From contig JAKGHH010000005.1 in NCBI GenBank assembly GCA_022828595.1, positions 53,873,655 to 53,937,654 of the forward strand: a stretch of 64,000 bases of DNA, given 5' to 3'. Below the pieces are notes generated by a model. That model worked only from the letters and a program-made list of their open reading frames with translations. It was not told where the DNA came from and did not search any database. The translations under genes were made by a program, and so were the position numbers. Of this stretch, positions 11,801-23,923 are shown in pieces (within the stretch, counting starts at the first letter, position 1; each line of letters starts with the position of its first letter). The stretch comes from Nelumbo lutea (taxonomy: Eukaryota; Streptophyta; Magnoliopsida; Proteales; Nelumbonaceae).

Positions 11801-12222
11801 GATAATTTTCCAATATCAGGCGGAACTTTTCCACTTAAAGCATTGAAGCTCAGGTCAAGGGTGGACAGCAATGACAAGTTCCCGATGGCAGGTGGGATTT
11901 CTCCTGTAAGATTTGCACCTGATAGAACAAGTGTTGTGAGGGAGCTGAATGAGAGAATCTGAGTGGGGAAGCTAGTAGGAAGGTTGATAGAACTGATTGA
12001 GATTTCTGAAACAAATCCGTCTGGGGAACATTTGATATATGCCCATTTGCATGGGTTTTGGTGGGTTGCATTCCATGATGAAAAGAAAGAAGCAGAGGAA
12101 GATGCATTGAAGGTTGAGAGCCATGAGAGGAGTGATAGACCTTCCTGGTTCAAAGCAGAGGCTGGGAAGAAAGTAGACATGTTGAGGAAAAACAGAAAGA
12201 AATAGACCAGTTTGTTACACAT
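8858..12222 (-). CDS. RGI-like: LRR receptor-like kinase, subfamily XI, RGI/RGF-receptor type (two exons)
   Basis: Exon 1 is 12222-9417 and exon 2 is 9291-8858, separated by a 125-bp intron with a GTAAGT donor and TTGCAG acceptor. The join reads ...YIAP-E-YGYSF and gives 1079 residues. The chosen start begins MCNKLVYFF, a good signal peptide; an in-frame ATG 69 bases upstream gives a poor one. Order: signal peptide to about 24; LRR N-cap with paired cysteines (C58, C65); roughly 22-24 LRRs; transmembrane segment at about 701-727; kinase with GKGCSG loop (about 771), VAVKK lysine (about 789), HRDIKANN (about 885, RD type), DFG (about 907) and APE split by the intron. An FRAGGN segment at R195 carries the RxGG motif reported to bind the sulfated tyrosine of RGF peptides, and RLR at 458-460 is the RxR motif. 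The family acts at the plasma membrane as peptide receptors in root-meristem signalling. RGI1/RGI2 are the nearest relatives I recall; the ligand here is inferred. No damage is seen. Confidence 0.95.
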
Positions 12223-13150
12223 GATGAGGTTGGTAGCCTGCTGGTACCGTGCTGGTGATCTTTCTCTTGCAATTACACCAAAACCAGTCACTTAAGACTC
12301 CTTTGAATGCTTTCTCTAGCATGGATATTAGGATATGGAATAGACCTTGGTTTTTTTCTCTACAATCATAACACTGAAAGTTAAAGCTATTTCTGTAGTA
12401 TTTGCAAACGACTAGCATGTGACGTTCCAGGTGGGAGTTGGGGCTGTCCTGAAGATATTGATAGATAAGGACAGGCTTAAAGGAGATACATTCAATTATC
12501 GTTTTAATAAAGAGGGGGTCTGGGAATAATTCGAATTACTTAGTTTTGAAGGAGTAACAGTAAAAGCTCGCAGTGGGTATGCATTTGGCTAGGGTGAATG
12601 GTAAGGCATTCTTGTCCCCATTAAACCTTTGATGAATTAACTCTTGGGTGAATAATTACCTTTTTCTGTATTTCTACTAATTAAGAACAGTGCAATTCCT
12701 GTAATCTTATACAGCAATTAGGTTGATGGTAATCCAAAAGCCTTACAAACAGTGGGTCTATTATTGGGCTGTCTAGCACTGTACTACCCTGAACAAGAGG
12801 TACCTCTAAATGCATAATGGATCCATGGATGATGGACCTACATTGCAGAGTTACTGCAGCCTACTGTTGCCCTGTTCTGTTCAAAATACCAGTTTGAGAA
12901 CATAGTTTTCTGATTCTTCAAATGGTTATACTGTCCCAAATCAATTTGTTATTCTGTGATGGTTCTGATCATTTGGTCAGAACAACTCTTATCTATTAAC
13001 TTTCTGCATTTTGGGGTTTGCTCAGAGGTGCAACAGTTTTCATTCATCACATGCGGCCATGTATTGTAATGTTCCATGTATGATGTGGTGGTTACAATCC
13101 AATCACACCCATCAAATATTGGCATTCAGAGATGGAAAGCTGAAAGATTG

Positions 13151-13181
<31 letters not shown>

Positions 13182-14629
13182 GAACACTAGTTAACCCACC
13201 ACATGGAGGGCCTCATTATCTTTTCATCTTTTTACTTTTGAAAATTTGCGCAAAAGTGATGGTTATCTTCCAGGGGAGTGGTAGCCACGATTGATACCTG
13301 TAGAAAACCTTGTGTTTGGTATGGTTTCCGTTGATAAATGGTACTATGTCATCGTCAAATCATCATTTGTCCCATTATGCCCATTCGTATGCATAGTAAT
13401 TGTTAAATTTTGATCTAAAAAAAAACATTTATCAATCACTTTTTCTCAATTTTGAAGATAAATCAAATACAAGCATTCATTTAATAAACACATAGTGAGC
13501 ATGAGGAAAAAATAACCAAACACAAAACCTTTTATTCAACAGAAAAAGAAATTACCCTTAAAATCAGGGTTCAGCTGATTGCTCCATGAAGTAAGAAAAT
13601 CACAGAGTAAAAGAATTGTATATGCATGCACAATTGAGGTTAAAAGCCTTGAAATCTCACTGAATCAGGTTGTTCTGAGTTGGGAAGTTTCTTAATACTT
13701 ATCTCATTATATTATCATGTCTAGTTTCTCAGAATCCTTAAGAGTATGGTTGATAAGACTTCAGTGTAGGGTGGAAGGATCTCCTACAGTAATTTTCAGT
13801 TAAATTTTCATTATATGTTAGCAAGTGATTGGAAGAATATGGATTTTATTATTTGTCTATTATTTCAGTTTCGTTTTTTTTATTTTACTTTTTTAAAGGA
13901 GGGGCCCGGGTGGTGGAGGGCGCTTGGTTGAAGGGACGGGGAGTGGGTGGATTGTGATACGTACGTGTCAACTTTTCTTGAAACTTCCAAAGTTGCATCA
14001 GAAAAAAGGAAAGAGGCAGACAGTATAAGCTTTTCATTGTATTGGATTCTGTCAACTTAAGTCTCAAAATCACCGAAGAAACAATCAAAGACAAAAGATG
14101 TCTCTCACACAAAAGTGGTTTATAATTTCACAGAATGAGCCGGTTGGGGTGAAATGGGCTAGAATGGAATTGTATGTGGTTCAGCTGTAGCTAATGTCTG
14201 ATGGAGGCCTGCCAACCAGTGATGTCAATGGGTCGGGTCTACAATACAGAACCGGATCAGTCAAACCAATTATATCGGTTCTGATTCTATGGTTACTGGT
14301 TTTGTCCTAATTTAGATAAATTTAGCTAAAAACACTTGTTTTATCAATATAGTTGATATAGGGGTATTCAGCCGACTCCTAGATCTTGAGATGTGGCGTC
14401 AGTTGGACACATTTCGGCCATCCCGTGGACCTTGACACGTGATGTCAACCGAATGTATCTTGACCACCCATCACCAACCACTTGCCACCTACTCCCAATT
14501 ATTCCTTCTCTAGACAACTCCAACTATAAAAAGGGGCTCCCATATTGAGGTAAAGGCACAATGTAATTTAAGCTCTAAGTCTCCTCTCTTGTTTGGTCCA
14601 ACCCCTCACAACTTTTGGCTAATTTGATC
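12223..14629. other. Upstream region of the receptor kinase, no further gene seen
   Basis: This should hold the 5' UTR and promoter of the - strand receptor kinase. No clear TATA box could be assigned. A (TA)n microsatellite lies at about 13151-13179. A GC-rich patch near 13898-13965 has no coding pattern. About 14221-14340 resembles one degraded arm of a hAT-type MITE, but no partner end was found. Confidence 0.5.
13151..13179. repeat. (TA)n microsatellite
   Basis: Uninterrupted AT dinucleotides, about 14 units, about 0.9 kb upstream of the receptor kinase start. Confidence 0.95.
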
Positions 14630-14637
14630 ATTTCCGC

Positions 14638-14889
14638 CATGGTTTTTAAAACTGACCTAGTGACCGAATCGGTTAGCGGTCTGATTATCAAGTCAAATGG
14701 TTCGATCGATCGAACAAAATGCTCAAAATTCTGACAAAAAAAAACGGTCAAAGGTTAACCGTCTGGTTCAGTGGTTCGTTGACCAAAATCAATGATTTTG
14801 GGGGGAAATCCGATTTTTGGAAAAAACGGTGATCGGTTCCTGATTTTTCGAGTCTGATTGTCTGATCCGGTCTGGTTTTGGAAACCATG
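14638..14889. mobile_element. hAT-type MITE with CATGGTTTT termini, 252 bp
   Basis: The ends CATGGTTTTTAAAACTGAC and, inverted, CATGGTTTCCAAAACCAGAC form terminal inverted repeats. With these borders the 8-bp target duplication is ATTTCCGC/GTTTCCGC (7 of 8). Shifting the element by one base gives a perfect TTTCCGCC pair. It is non-coding. Further copies lie at 15012, 40739 and 58633. Confidence 0.8.
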
Positions 14890-15011
14890 GTTTCCGCCCT
14901 TGAGATACCTCTCGGGGCCTCTAACATACTTCTTCTCTCAGTAGGTTAGACCTGTTGGCCTCAGACACTGAAAATTACGTTGTTGCCCTTAGCTCCATAT
15001 TTGGCAACAAC

Positions 15012-15290
15012 CATGGTTTTCAAAACCAGACTAGACCAGATGGTCGAACCAGAAAAACTAGGAACTAGTTAGGTGATCGGTTCCGTTTTACACCAGAACC
15101 GTTATTTCCCCCAAAACCATTAATTTGGTCAGCAAACTGCTAACCCAGGCGGTCCGACCGTTCGGACCATTCAAAGGTTTGACCGGTTTTTATTTACTTT
15201 TTTAATTTTTTAAACTGTTTTATTTTTTTGTCCGGATAATGAACCGGACCCCTAACAGGTTCATTGTCCGGGTCAGTTTTAAAAACTTTG
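15012..15290. mobile_element. hAT-type MITE with CATGGTTTT termini, 279 bp
   Basis: It has the same terminal repeats as the element 120 bp upstream (CATGGTTTTCAAAACC and inverted CAAAGTTTTTAAAACTG). It is flanked by GCAACAAC at 15004-15011 and GCAGCAAC at 15291-15298 (7 of 8 match). It is non-coding. Confidence 0.8.
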
Positions 15291-15483
15291 GCAGCAACAA
15301 TGATAATTTATATTAAGATTGTATTATCAAAAATAAAGTTTTTAATCGTTATTTTCATGGTAATTATAGACCTGATTATCCTGATTAATAAATGGAACGA
15401 TTCTGGGTGGAGCTTATTATTAATTGGTTTGGAACTGGTACAGCCCTTTTCCTAACAGGCCAGATCTCGTGCAAGCAAAAATC

Positions 15484-15660
15484 CTGCTCACAGAGCATCC
15501 ATCCATACATTAGAAATATCTCCTCACGAATTTATGTTAAATATACGGGAGATATTCCTAATGTCCCACGGAATGTTCCGATACTGCTCACGGAGCATGC
15601 ATCCATACATCGGAAACATCTCCCTCGTAAATTCGTATTTAAAATTTTCATAATTTCAGG
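15484..15660. repeat. Degenerate direct duplication, period 100 bp
   Basis: A block beginning CTGCTCACAGAGCATCCATC at 15484 recurs as CTGCTCACGGAGCATGCATC at 15584, including the following CATACAT..GGAAACATCTCC segment. No coding content and no recognised family. Confidence 0.7.
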
Positions 15661-16737
15661 GTGTGTACAGAGATTTTGCTTGTAAGGAAGAGTAAGCCGG
15701 GTTGAGTTGTCAAATATGAACACCAGCTCAACCTAACACGATAAAGACCTAGCCCAGATGCTAGGCGGGTTTGGGTAGTGATAGACTGATAGATAGGTTG
15801 GTCGGTTGAAGCCCAGGAGGAGGCATGAAACCATGAGCTTTTCATTTTGCAACCACATAAGCAGATAACAAATAATTTAATTTTGGTAAATATGAATGGT
15901 CGGTCCGTCCTCGGGTGAGAATTGAGAAAAAGACTACTTCCTTTCCCATGCATGAACCTACCAACACAACAATGACCCGTCGATTATAATTGAAGCACTC
16001 TTTAGTCCTTGTTAATACATTGTGTCATTGACTCAAAGTGCCGTCCAAAGGGTCCCTTGGAGAGGGCACTTCTAAGATTTGACCAGTGGTTTTGGTGTGA
16101 GATGGGACTCATTTCTACAGGGCTACAGGGGCCCTTATGTATTTGAACATGCTCCCATCTCACGACAAAAAGCTTTTTCCTTCTGTTTTTCCTTTTCCCT
16201 TCAAAGCCTGTTCCATCGTTGAATCCACGTAGGAAAGTGATTCTAATAAGTGAGATGATAGATTCCTTTTCTACTATTTTAAATTAAGGCAAAATGCATG
16301 GTGTATCCTGTTGCATCTTGATTCACCTGTAATGTTTTGTATCCAAACCACCCTTTTCCGTATGCATTTCCTTTTGCTGGAACGAATACCTACGTTGAAT
16401 TGGTCCTTCCAGACAGATTACATTACAAATATGGAAAATCAGCATTTGGCAGGTTTTAACCATTCTGGGGTGTTTTCCAATTCGATTCTTTGGATATGAT
16501 TTTGCTTCTGAGTTCTGAGCTTTGGGCCGTAAGAAACAAAAATGAGCCAAGAAAGTGCTTTGGGTGCTTGGAAAGCCAAAACACTTTCCAGCCCCAAAGC
16601 TGTGCTTAATTTTGGAGTTTGAAAGCACAAATTGTGGAGCTTATTCAAACACAACCAAATCATTTTATGCATTATTTTAGTGGGTGTTCTCTAATATGTA
16701 TGATTTTTTGTTTTCAAAACAATTACCATTGCCATAC
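15661..16737. other. No gene recognised
   Basis: Mixed-composition sequence with only short open frames. No exon, RNA gene or repeat border could be supported. Confidence 0.4.
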
Positions 16738-17303
16738 TAAGGTGTGTTAATGGATTTGGGTTGGGCCCCATCTGAATCAAAATCAATTTGAATAAGTTGG
16801 ACGGACCAATAAGACATGTTGAATTGGATCAGCTCAGACTTAATGGTCCAAAGTGTTTATTGGATTAGATTGGGCCTTGCCCATCTGCAATGGATTTATA
16901 TTGAACTAGGTTGGATTGAACCAATATCCGGTCCATTGACAGAAGATTAGAGTGTCAGTGGGCCAGGTTTGAGTTGGATCAATCTAAATTAGGGAGAACA
17001 ACGGTTCAGCTCAGGGTCAGAATTTTAGGCCCAAAGTACAGTTGGGATAGGTGACAGATCGGAATTGATTCCAATTCACGAGTCGGGCAGACATTATGTA
17101 TAGAACGGTGGTATTTGACATTTTGAATGTTTATAACTGTACAATGGAATTCACAAATCTACAATGGGCCTGTCCGTATTTTTTCCATCTTCCATCTAAA
17201 TTAAGACCAATTTGAATAGTTTAGGCAACTAAACATTAAATTGGATCATTCTAAAATGGTTCAAAATATTCATTGGATTGGATTGGGCATGATGCATCTC
17301 TAA
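16738..17303. mobile_element. Degraded hAT-type MITE-like sequence
   Basis: It starts TAAGGTGTGTTAATGGA, close to the TAAGGTTGTTAATGGAC end of the element at 60089. It is filled with the family's internal TTGGATTGGATT and GGTCCAAAG..TATTGGATT motifs. No matching target duplication was found, and the right edge (near GATGCATCTCTA, 17303) is uncertain. Several insertions may be merged here. Confidence 0.45.
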
Positions 17304-18425
17304 TGTCAGATTGAAAGTGAGTAAAATAATCAATTTAAACAATCATATCAAGTTAAATGCTATGGTATTTTTCTATAAGTGATGCATGATGACCTTAACA
17401 TGCAGGATGTGGTGAGAAATTTAGAATGGATTAGGTGTGGCTAAAGGCAAGGATGATATTTAGTACATTCCGGATGAGAGGACAGATAACACTATTAATA
17501 ATTAATAAAATTACGAAAATATAATAATAAAAGAATGAATCCATCAGGGTAAGGTTCTTAGAAAGATCGAGGCTAAAAATGATGCAAATGAAGTACTAAA
17601 ATAAAACAAAATTAATTTATCATATCTTAGAGACTAGGAATGATATAAAGCAAAACCAGGGTGCATCACCCCGATAACCCATATGACATTAGACATACAT
17701 ACATGGTGACACTTATGAGAAAAAAAAAAGATTTTGACATAGCAATTACATCTATTCATGAGTCGAGCTTTGAGTCTGACATTAAATTATGTTAGACTCG
17801 GGCTCGGGCTTAAGGTTGGTTCATTCAAATTTTGACAAAAGTCAAAGACGAATCTGGTTATTGAACAGGTCTAGTTGCAATTGTAATGGGCTTCTTATAA
17901 TAATTAATAATTTTGATAAATTTAAAATTAATAAAATATTATTACAATGAAATTTTACTATGACATATCATGATTCAAGCTTTACCATATGGAATATTCA
18001 ATCCAAACATGAACGTATGGAAAATGGTCCATGAAGCCCTTAAATAAGAAGATTACAGGCAATAAAAAATAATTAATAAAAGAAATAAAAAAAAATACTG
18101 TCTATGAAATGTCTATATTGTTAACCTTTTATTGAGGGGAAAATCTATGATACAGAAAAGATATGATATGAAAGAGTTTTAGCCAATTAAAACCAACCTA
18201 TGAATTTTGATAAATAGCACGTTATTTGCTCCCACGTTTGTGATTTTGATTTATTGGTCAGTTATTTTTTCCATATCATAGTCGAACCCTTTATTGAATT
18301 GTGTCTTGAATTCTTATTTGCGGCCTATTCCATGACTTCACTCGGCTTTTGTAGAGAAGGACTGGAAAGGGAAATTTTCATTGAGGTTTGTGGTGGATGT
18401 GGAAAAAGCTTATTTTCTATTGATG
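17304..18425. other. AT-rich stretch without a gene
   Basis: No coding pattern or bordered element was recognised. Confidence 0.4.
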
Positions 18426-18433
18426 GTTTGACC

Positions 18434-18903
18434 TAGGGATGCAAATGGATCGGATTCAAATCAGGGTATATCCAAATCCGATCCGACATTGTTAAGGGGA
18501 GATCTGATCAAATTTGGATTTCATAATTGTGGATTTGAATTTGAACTTGATGAGACCACCGGATCTTCGGATCTGATTCAATCTGATCTGATTTAATAAA
18601 AAATTAAATAAATTATTAAAAATATAAAATATAACACTTTAAATAAAGAAATACAAAAAATGCAAGTATCTTTTCAACTATTTTGATCATATATATACAT
18701 GTTTTTATATAAAAAATAAAAAATATAATAAATTTACAAAAATGCAATATAAATAATATATTTATAAATAAATAAGTAATATATATATCAGATCGAATAT
18801 TCTCGAATTAGAGGGGAATTGAATCCGTAGATTCAAATTAGTGAGACCTAAATTTGACAAAATAGAATTGAATCTCAGATGATCCGATCTATTTGCACCA
18901 TTA
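18434..18903. mobile_element. hAT-type MITE, TAGGGATGCAAATGG family, 470 bp
   Basis: The ends TAGGGATGCAAATGGATCGG and, inverted, TAATGGTGCAAATAGATCGG are flanked by a perfect 8-bp duplication, GTTTGACC, at 18426-18433 and 18904-18911. The interior is AT-rich and non-coding. A relative lies at 39898-40341. Confidence 0.9.
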
Positions 18904-18931
18904 GTTTGACCTGAATATGATATGTTGCTGC

Positions 18932-19392
18932 TAGGGGTGCTCACGGTTTGGTTAACCAAACCATGGGGAATTTTTTGGAACTGAATCGGTACTACCGGTT
19001 TTTGGAAAATTAGTAATTAGAACCAAACCAAAGTCAATCAATTAACCGGTTGACCGTCGATTTGATTCATCGGTTTTTTAGTTTTTACAATATATATTAT
19101 AATATATATATATATATAAATATATATAATAAAAACTATAAATATATATAAAGTATTATATTTTAAATATTAAATAATATATATTATAAATATATATTTA
19201 TATATAATGCATATTTATTAATTTATAATATATAAAAATATATGTATACTGATCAATTCGATTAACCACCAGTTTTCTATATTGGTTAACCAAAACCAAA
19301 CTAATACCTTCAGTTTTTTTAAAACACCGAATCGACTGGTTCAATTGACCAATTTTTTTATTCAGTTTTTTGATTTATTTTTCTCACCCCTA
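18932..19392 (+). mobile_element. hAT-type MITE, TAGGGGTGCTCACGG family, 461 bp
   Basis: The left end is TAGGGGTGCTCACGGTTTGG; the right end, inverted, begins TAGGGGTGAGAAAAATAAAT. The flanking octamers GTTGCTGC and ATTGTTGG match at only 5 of 8 positions, so the duplication has decayed or the borders are off. The core is nearly pure AT. A reversed copy lies at 22404-22830. Confidence 0.7.
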
Positions 19393-19773
19393 ATTGTTGG
19401 TTTTTCTCATATATGTATCTCATTAAATTATAAATTAGGTGCCGTTAGAACAATGAGAGAGAGTTAGAAGTTCTAAATCAAAGGCTGAACCATGGAAACC
19501 TGTATGTATTTTATTTTTTCTCTTCTATTCTTAACATCTTTGTTCTGTTTCGTTATTTAATGTCATTGGAATCTGTTGTTTTTGGGTTTCGATTTTTGCG
19601 CAACATATTGGACATTGCTACATTTAATACACTCATAGCAATTAATCCAAATAAGTTAGCTATAACCACCAATCACAAACCAGTAATTCATGTGGAATAC
19701 CTCCATGACAGTGACAACCTGAGGATAAAATACATAAAATGTTCATCACTTGCATCAAACGCTCATGTATGAC

Positions 19774-20173
19774 TAGGGGTGTCAATTGGACTGGATTTGA
19801 CATAATCCGATTCAGTTTAATGTGAGTTTATTATAAATGTATTATGTCTAATTTAATTCAATGAATATTTTGAATCATTTTGGATCGGTCTAATTCAATG
19901 TTTGGACCATTCAATCTATTCAAGCTTGTTTAATTTAAATTGGTTTCAACCTAAATTCGATTCATTCACACCTATATTCTTATTTTATATCAATAGATGA
20001 GATATTGGTTTAATCCAATTCAGTCCAATATAAATTTATTATGGATGAATCAGGTTCAATTCAATCTAATAAATATTTTGAACCGAATTGGTCCAATCCA
20101 ATATATCTTATTGATCCATATCCGTGTAAATTGGTTTTGGACCGAACAAGAAATCGGTCCATCGACACCCTTA
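19774..20173. mobile_element. hAT-type MITE, TAGGGGTGTCAATGG family, 400 bp
   Basis: The ends TAGGGGTGTCAATTGGAC and, inverted, TAAGGGTGTCGATGGAC are flanked by a perfect 8-bp duplication, TGTATGAC, at 19766-19773 and 20174-20181. The interior repeats GGTCCAATCC-type motifs in both orientations. Copies lie at 59556 and 60089. Confidence 0.92.
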
Positions 20174-20181
20174 TGTATGAC

Positions 20182-22403
20182 CAGTTAAGAGTTAGGACAT
20201 CTAACACCAATCCGAGAGCTTCAGTGGATGGCTGCTTTATGATGAGTGGTGGTTGGTCAAAGAAGATTTGAGCTCACTTGTGGCCAACAACTAAAATGGA
20301 AGGCACCATGATTGTGTTTAGAATAGAGAAATTATTGAGATGATGAGATCAAATGCTTCAAGGACCTGAATGTTGTTTAAAGGGCAAGCATTAATTGCCA
20401 CTCACATCACTTTTTACCTTAATCATTCAAGAAAAAAATTTCCTCGAAACAATTATTGGATCGCACACAGAAGCCGTAGATTTAGCCCCGACGGTTCTCG
20501 CTCTCGGAAGTGGGCACCATTCACAGACTCACAGTGGCGCTAAGGTTAAGTGCCCCTTGGTTCATACTTCATACACAGTGATGCCCATCAATCAAGGCCC
20601 CAAAGCTTACCGCTTTTGGCACTAATAATATAATGTATCTCTCAAAGTACTTCTCTCTGTACATTCATTTGATGAAAAATTTTCTTTACAGCAGCCAAGG
20701 ATAAGGTACCTTCAATATTTCATTTATTTCTTTTGAATTTCTTTTTCTCTACAGCAGCCAAACTGCTTAATTTGGTAAGATATTTACAAAAAAAAAAAGA
20801 AAAAACAAACAAATTGTAACTCGTTAAGAAACCTCTCTCTTGAATTGATTTCTTCTGTCGTATGGATCCCTACTTATGCCATTTGAAGCTAGAGAGGGTC
20901 ATCTCCTTAGCTTCCGACTTAGTATCAGAGCCTAGCTAGAGATGGCATCTTAAGAAGACAATAGGAAGAAAGAAAATGACAATTCATGATGAGAATGGGT
21001 CACGTACAGAGTGTACTTGAAAACTATGGAGCAAAGGAATAGGGTGGTAGCAAGATAATAACAAGAACAAGAAGAAAGAAAAAGAAGACGACCATCCATC
21101 ATCATGTGCATGGCAGTTGGATAGAGACCCATGTTGGCATACCCACCCAATGACCCAATCCATTGAGATACGTTGTACAATAATATCAAGAGAATAGGAT
21201 GAATGGTTGATGGCAACGCATATGCTACATCCTATTTAGTGGGTGGTTGAATAGATTTTGCACAAATTTCATTTGGACTCTTGTATTGAAACGACTATTC
21301 AAGTAGTCCACCAAATTAACAGCTCTTTTCTCTTTCCTTTTTTTTTTGCTTTCTTTTTTATTTTGGGGTTGAGTGATGGTTCCAAAGGAAGGTACTACAG
21401 CATATCTTTAGAGCCTGTTTAGGAGGGCTTTTGTATTGGTTGAACTGTGTTGATTGAGTCATTTTGGAGAAAGTATGTGAGATAGCTTCACCAGAAAGTG
21501 GATGCCTTTTACACCGCGATTGATAGTGATTAACACTTTGTTTTAGGCTTCATGGGACTATACATTGGTAGCAGAAAGATTTGATTTTGATCCCAAGTGT
21601 CTACTCCAAAGAGTCAGAGATCTACCAACTGATGAGCTTGTAGTGATTAACTTAAGCAGAGTCTGTTCAACGTAACTTTGTCTTTGGATCATGCTGGGTT
21701 ACGGGCTAATGAAAGCCACTGAGACCAAAACTATCCCTAATTGAATTACTCTTACATTGGCCAAAATTTTGTTATGTTATAATGATATCAGGGCTTTTTC
21801 CATAAGCCCATTTATCTCACTTCTATCGTGTTCGTGTATTTACATGCCAATCGGCAAATCCTATGTGGTTGACTAAGGGTTCTTTTTTTCTTTTTTGTAT
21901 TACTACTTGTTATATTACATGGGGATAACGGATTGGGACAGAGCATGATGCACGTAAGATCTTGGCCTACCATAAAAAAATCCTTGTTTTTATTTATTTA
22001 TTTATTTATATAGAATGTTAATTCTCAACCAAGAATTTAAAATTTGGAGTTTCCGACGTTTTGGCCCCTTTGTCCATAATAAAAAACTTTCAAAAACGAA
22101 AAGGAAGCATAAATAACCATGATTGCGTTTTGGATAGTTGCTTTTGGAATGATGTTTGTGTTTCCTTTGAATCATGAGAGTTGTTACCTTAAGACTCTAT
22201 CTATATTCTTATCCACTAATTGTCGAGGTTGATCTCCTCTACTCTTTTATGTGTTCCTTGACACCCCCTTGAATTTCTCAATTTTTTGTTGAATTTTGAA
22301 AAATTAAAAGAAAAAAAAAAACTCTAACATGGTCTTGAATGAACCAGTTAGGTAATAATCCCTGGCATTTAGGATCTGCTACCCACAAGTTGTTCCAACA
22401 TAT
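20182..22403. other. No gene recognised
   Basis: Only short open frames. The phrase TTTACAGCAGCCAA occurs at about 20685 and 20750. No exon series or bordered element was recognised. Confidence 0.4.
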
Positions 22404-22830
22404 TTACCGTGAGCGAAAAAAAAATCAAAAAATCAAATCAACCGAAACCAAATCAAAAAATCAGTTAATCGAACTGACCGGTATACATATATTTCTATAT
22501 TATATATATATATATATGTTATTTTATACTTTTTACATATTATAAATTAATAAATGTGCATTATATATATATAAATATATATTTATAATATATTATATAT
22601 TTATTATTTAAAATATAATATTTTATATATTTGTAATTTTTTATTATATATTTATATATATTTTTATAATATACATTGTAAAAACTCAAAAACTAAAAAA
22701 CCAATGAACCGAATTGATGGTTAACCAGTTGGCTTCGGTTCAGTTGCGGTTACTGGTTTTCCAAAAACCAGTAGTACTAGTTCGGTTCCAAAAAATGTCC
22801 CACAGTTCAGAACCGAACCGTGTATTAGGA
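22404..22830 (-). mobile_element. Reversed copy of the TAGGGGTGCTCACGG MITE family
   Basis: Read on the - strand, 22830-22404 follows the element at 18932: an ACGGTT..GGTT start, a TTTTTTGGAACCGAA segment, a CTACTGGTTTTTGGAAAA segment, a nearly pure AT core and a GATTT..TTTTTCG-CTCACGGT end. No clear target duplication is visible, so the edges are approximate. Confidence 0.6.
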
Positions 22831-23673
22831 ACACCTTCTCATGAATGATAAGAGAGATATTCCAATATGCAGCTGTAATGTTTTTCATGGGTAGTAGATT
22901 TGTGCCCAACCTGTGGAGCTCTAATATGCTATTTACAAGATGATGCCCACACCTTACCCACAAGACAATACATCCTTACATCATCAGGAACATGGTTTAA
23001 AGTAGGTTTTTCGGACCCCCAATTTTTTTAATAATAAAAAGCATGTTAAAAGCTTCCAAAAAAACTAAATAAAAAATAAAATTTTAATCATTTCTAAGTA
23101 CCGATACGATAGGACAGAAATTCGTATCATATGGATACTTTGAACCTTGATCAGGAACATCTCTCAAATGCCATTCACACCCTACCTACAATGCAATACA
23201 ATCGCACATAGGCCTAAGTCTAGCCGCAGTTGTGTTAGGTTTAACTTGGGCAGGCTTTGGTGGGCAACTTTGGTCTTTGATATGATATTGGTCTTAGCCC
23301 ATTTAAAAGGCCTTGAATTTATGTTTGTTCTAAACTCCTTCTATAAGTGGGTCAGGTCTGGGCCTGTTTAGAGTAGGCCCGATTCCAAACTTAAAAGCAT
23401 ATAGAATTGGTACCATCCTAACAGATCCAAATATTTAATCGGGCCTATCAGGATCAGATCTGGTCCAAAAAGGTCCAATAATAATTGACAGGTCCTTAGC
23501 ATAACCCACCATTTTGATAGGTGTTGGTTGATTCGGATCTCAATTGGGTAAGAACATGAAAACCAATCCCAATTGACAACCTTATGGGATATTGGAATCT
23601 ACTGAATTGTTGATTCTGTTTTACAGTTATACTTCTACCTTCATCTAAATCCAAATTCCAGTCATAACATAAA
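22831..23673. other. No gene recognised
   Basis: No exon pattern or bordered element was found. Part of 23200-23560 repeats GGCCC/GGTCCAA-type motifs and may be old hAT-type MITE debris. Confidence 0.35.
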
Positions 23674-23923
23674 GGCTGTGTTTGTTTGTGGTGTAAATAC
23701 CAAGCCCGAGGAGTTTTACACTTTGGTCCAGTAGCCGTTTGCCACCGAAAATCGATGTAAAACTCTTTACAGATTGAGTTTGTTGAGTTTTATACCAATA
23801 ATCAAAGAAAATTTAACTCTCGTAAAAACGATGCAAATCTTTACATCGATAATCACTATTTTTTTTTTTAACAAATGAGTACAGAACTCCGGCCCAGTAT
23901 TTACACTGCATTCAAATGCAGCC
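23674..23923. mobile_element. Tourist-like MITE, about 250 bp
   Basis: Terminal repeats GGCTGTGTTTGTTTGTGGTG and, inverted, GGCTGCATTTGAATGCAGTG, both continuing into TAAATAC. The target-site duplication is probably an A-rich trinucleotide, ambiguous because of flanking A runs. It is non-coding. A related element lies at 53662. Confidence 0.65.

Noticed and set aside
9409..12205. Numerous 60-115 codon frames on the + strand and in other - strand frames across the receptor kinase
   Set aside because: They lie opposite or out of frame with an intact, highly conserved LRR-kinase exon and have no start context or domain of their own.
14221..14340. hAT-type MITE starting GATGTCAATGGGTCGGG
   Set aside because: Only one arm is visible; no inverted partner or duplication was found.
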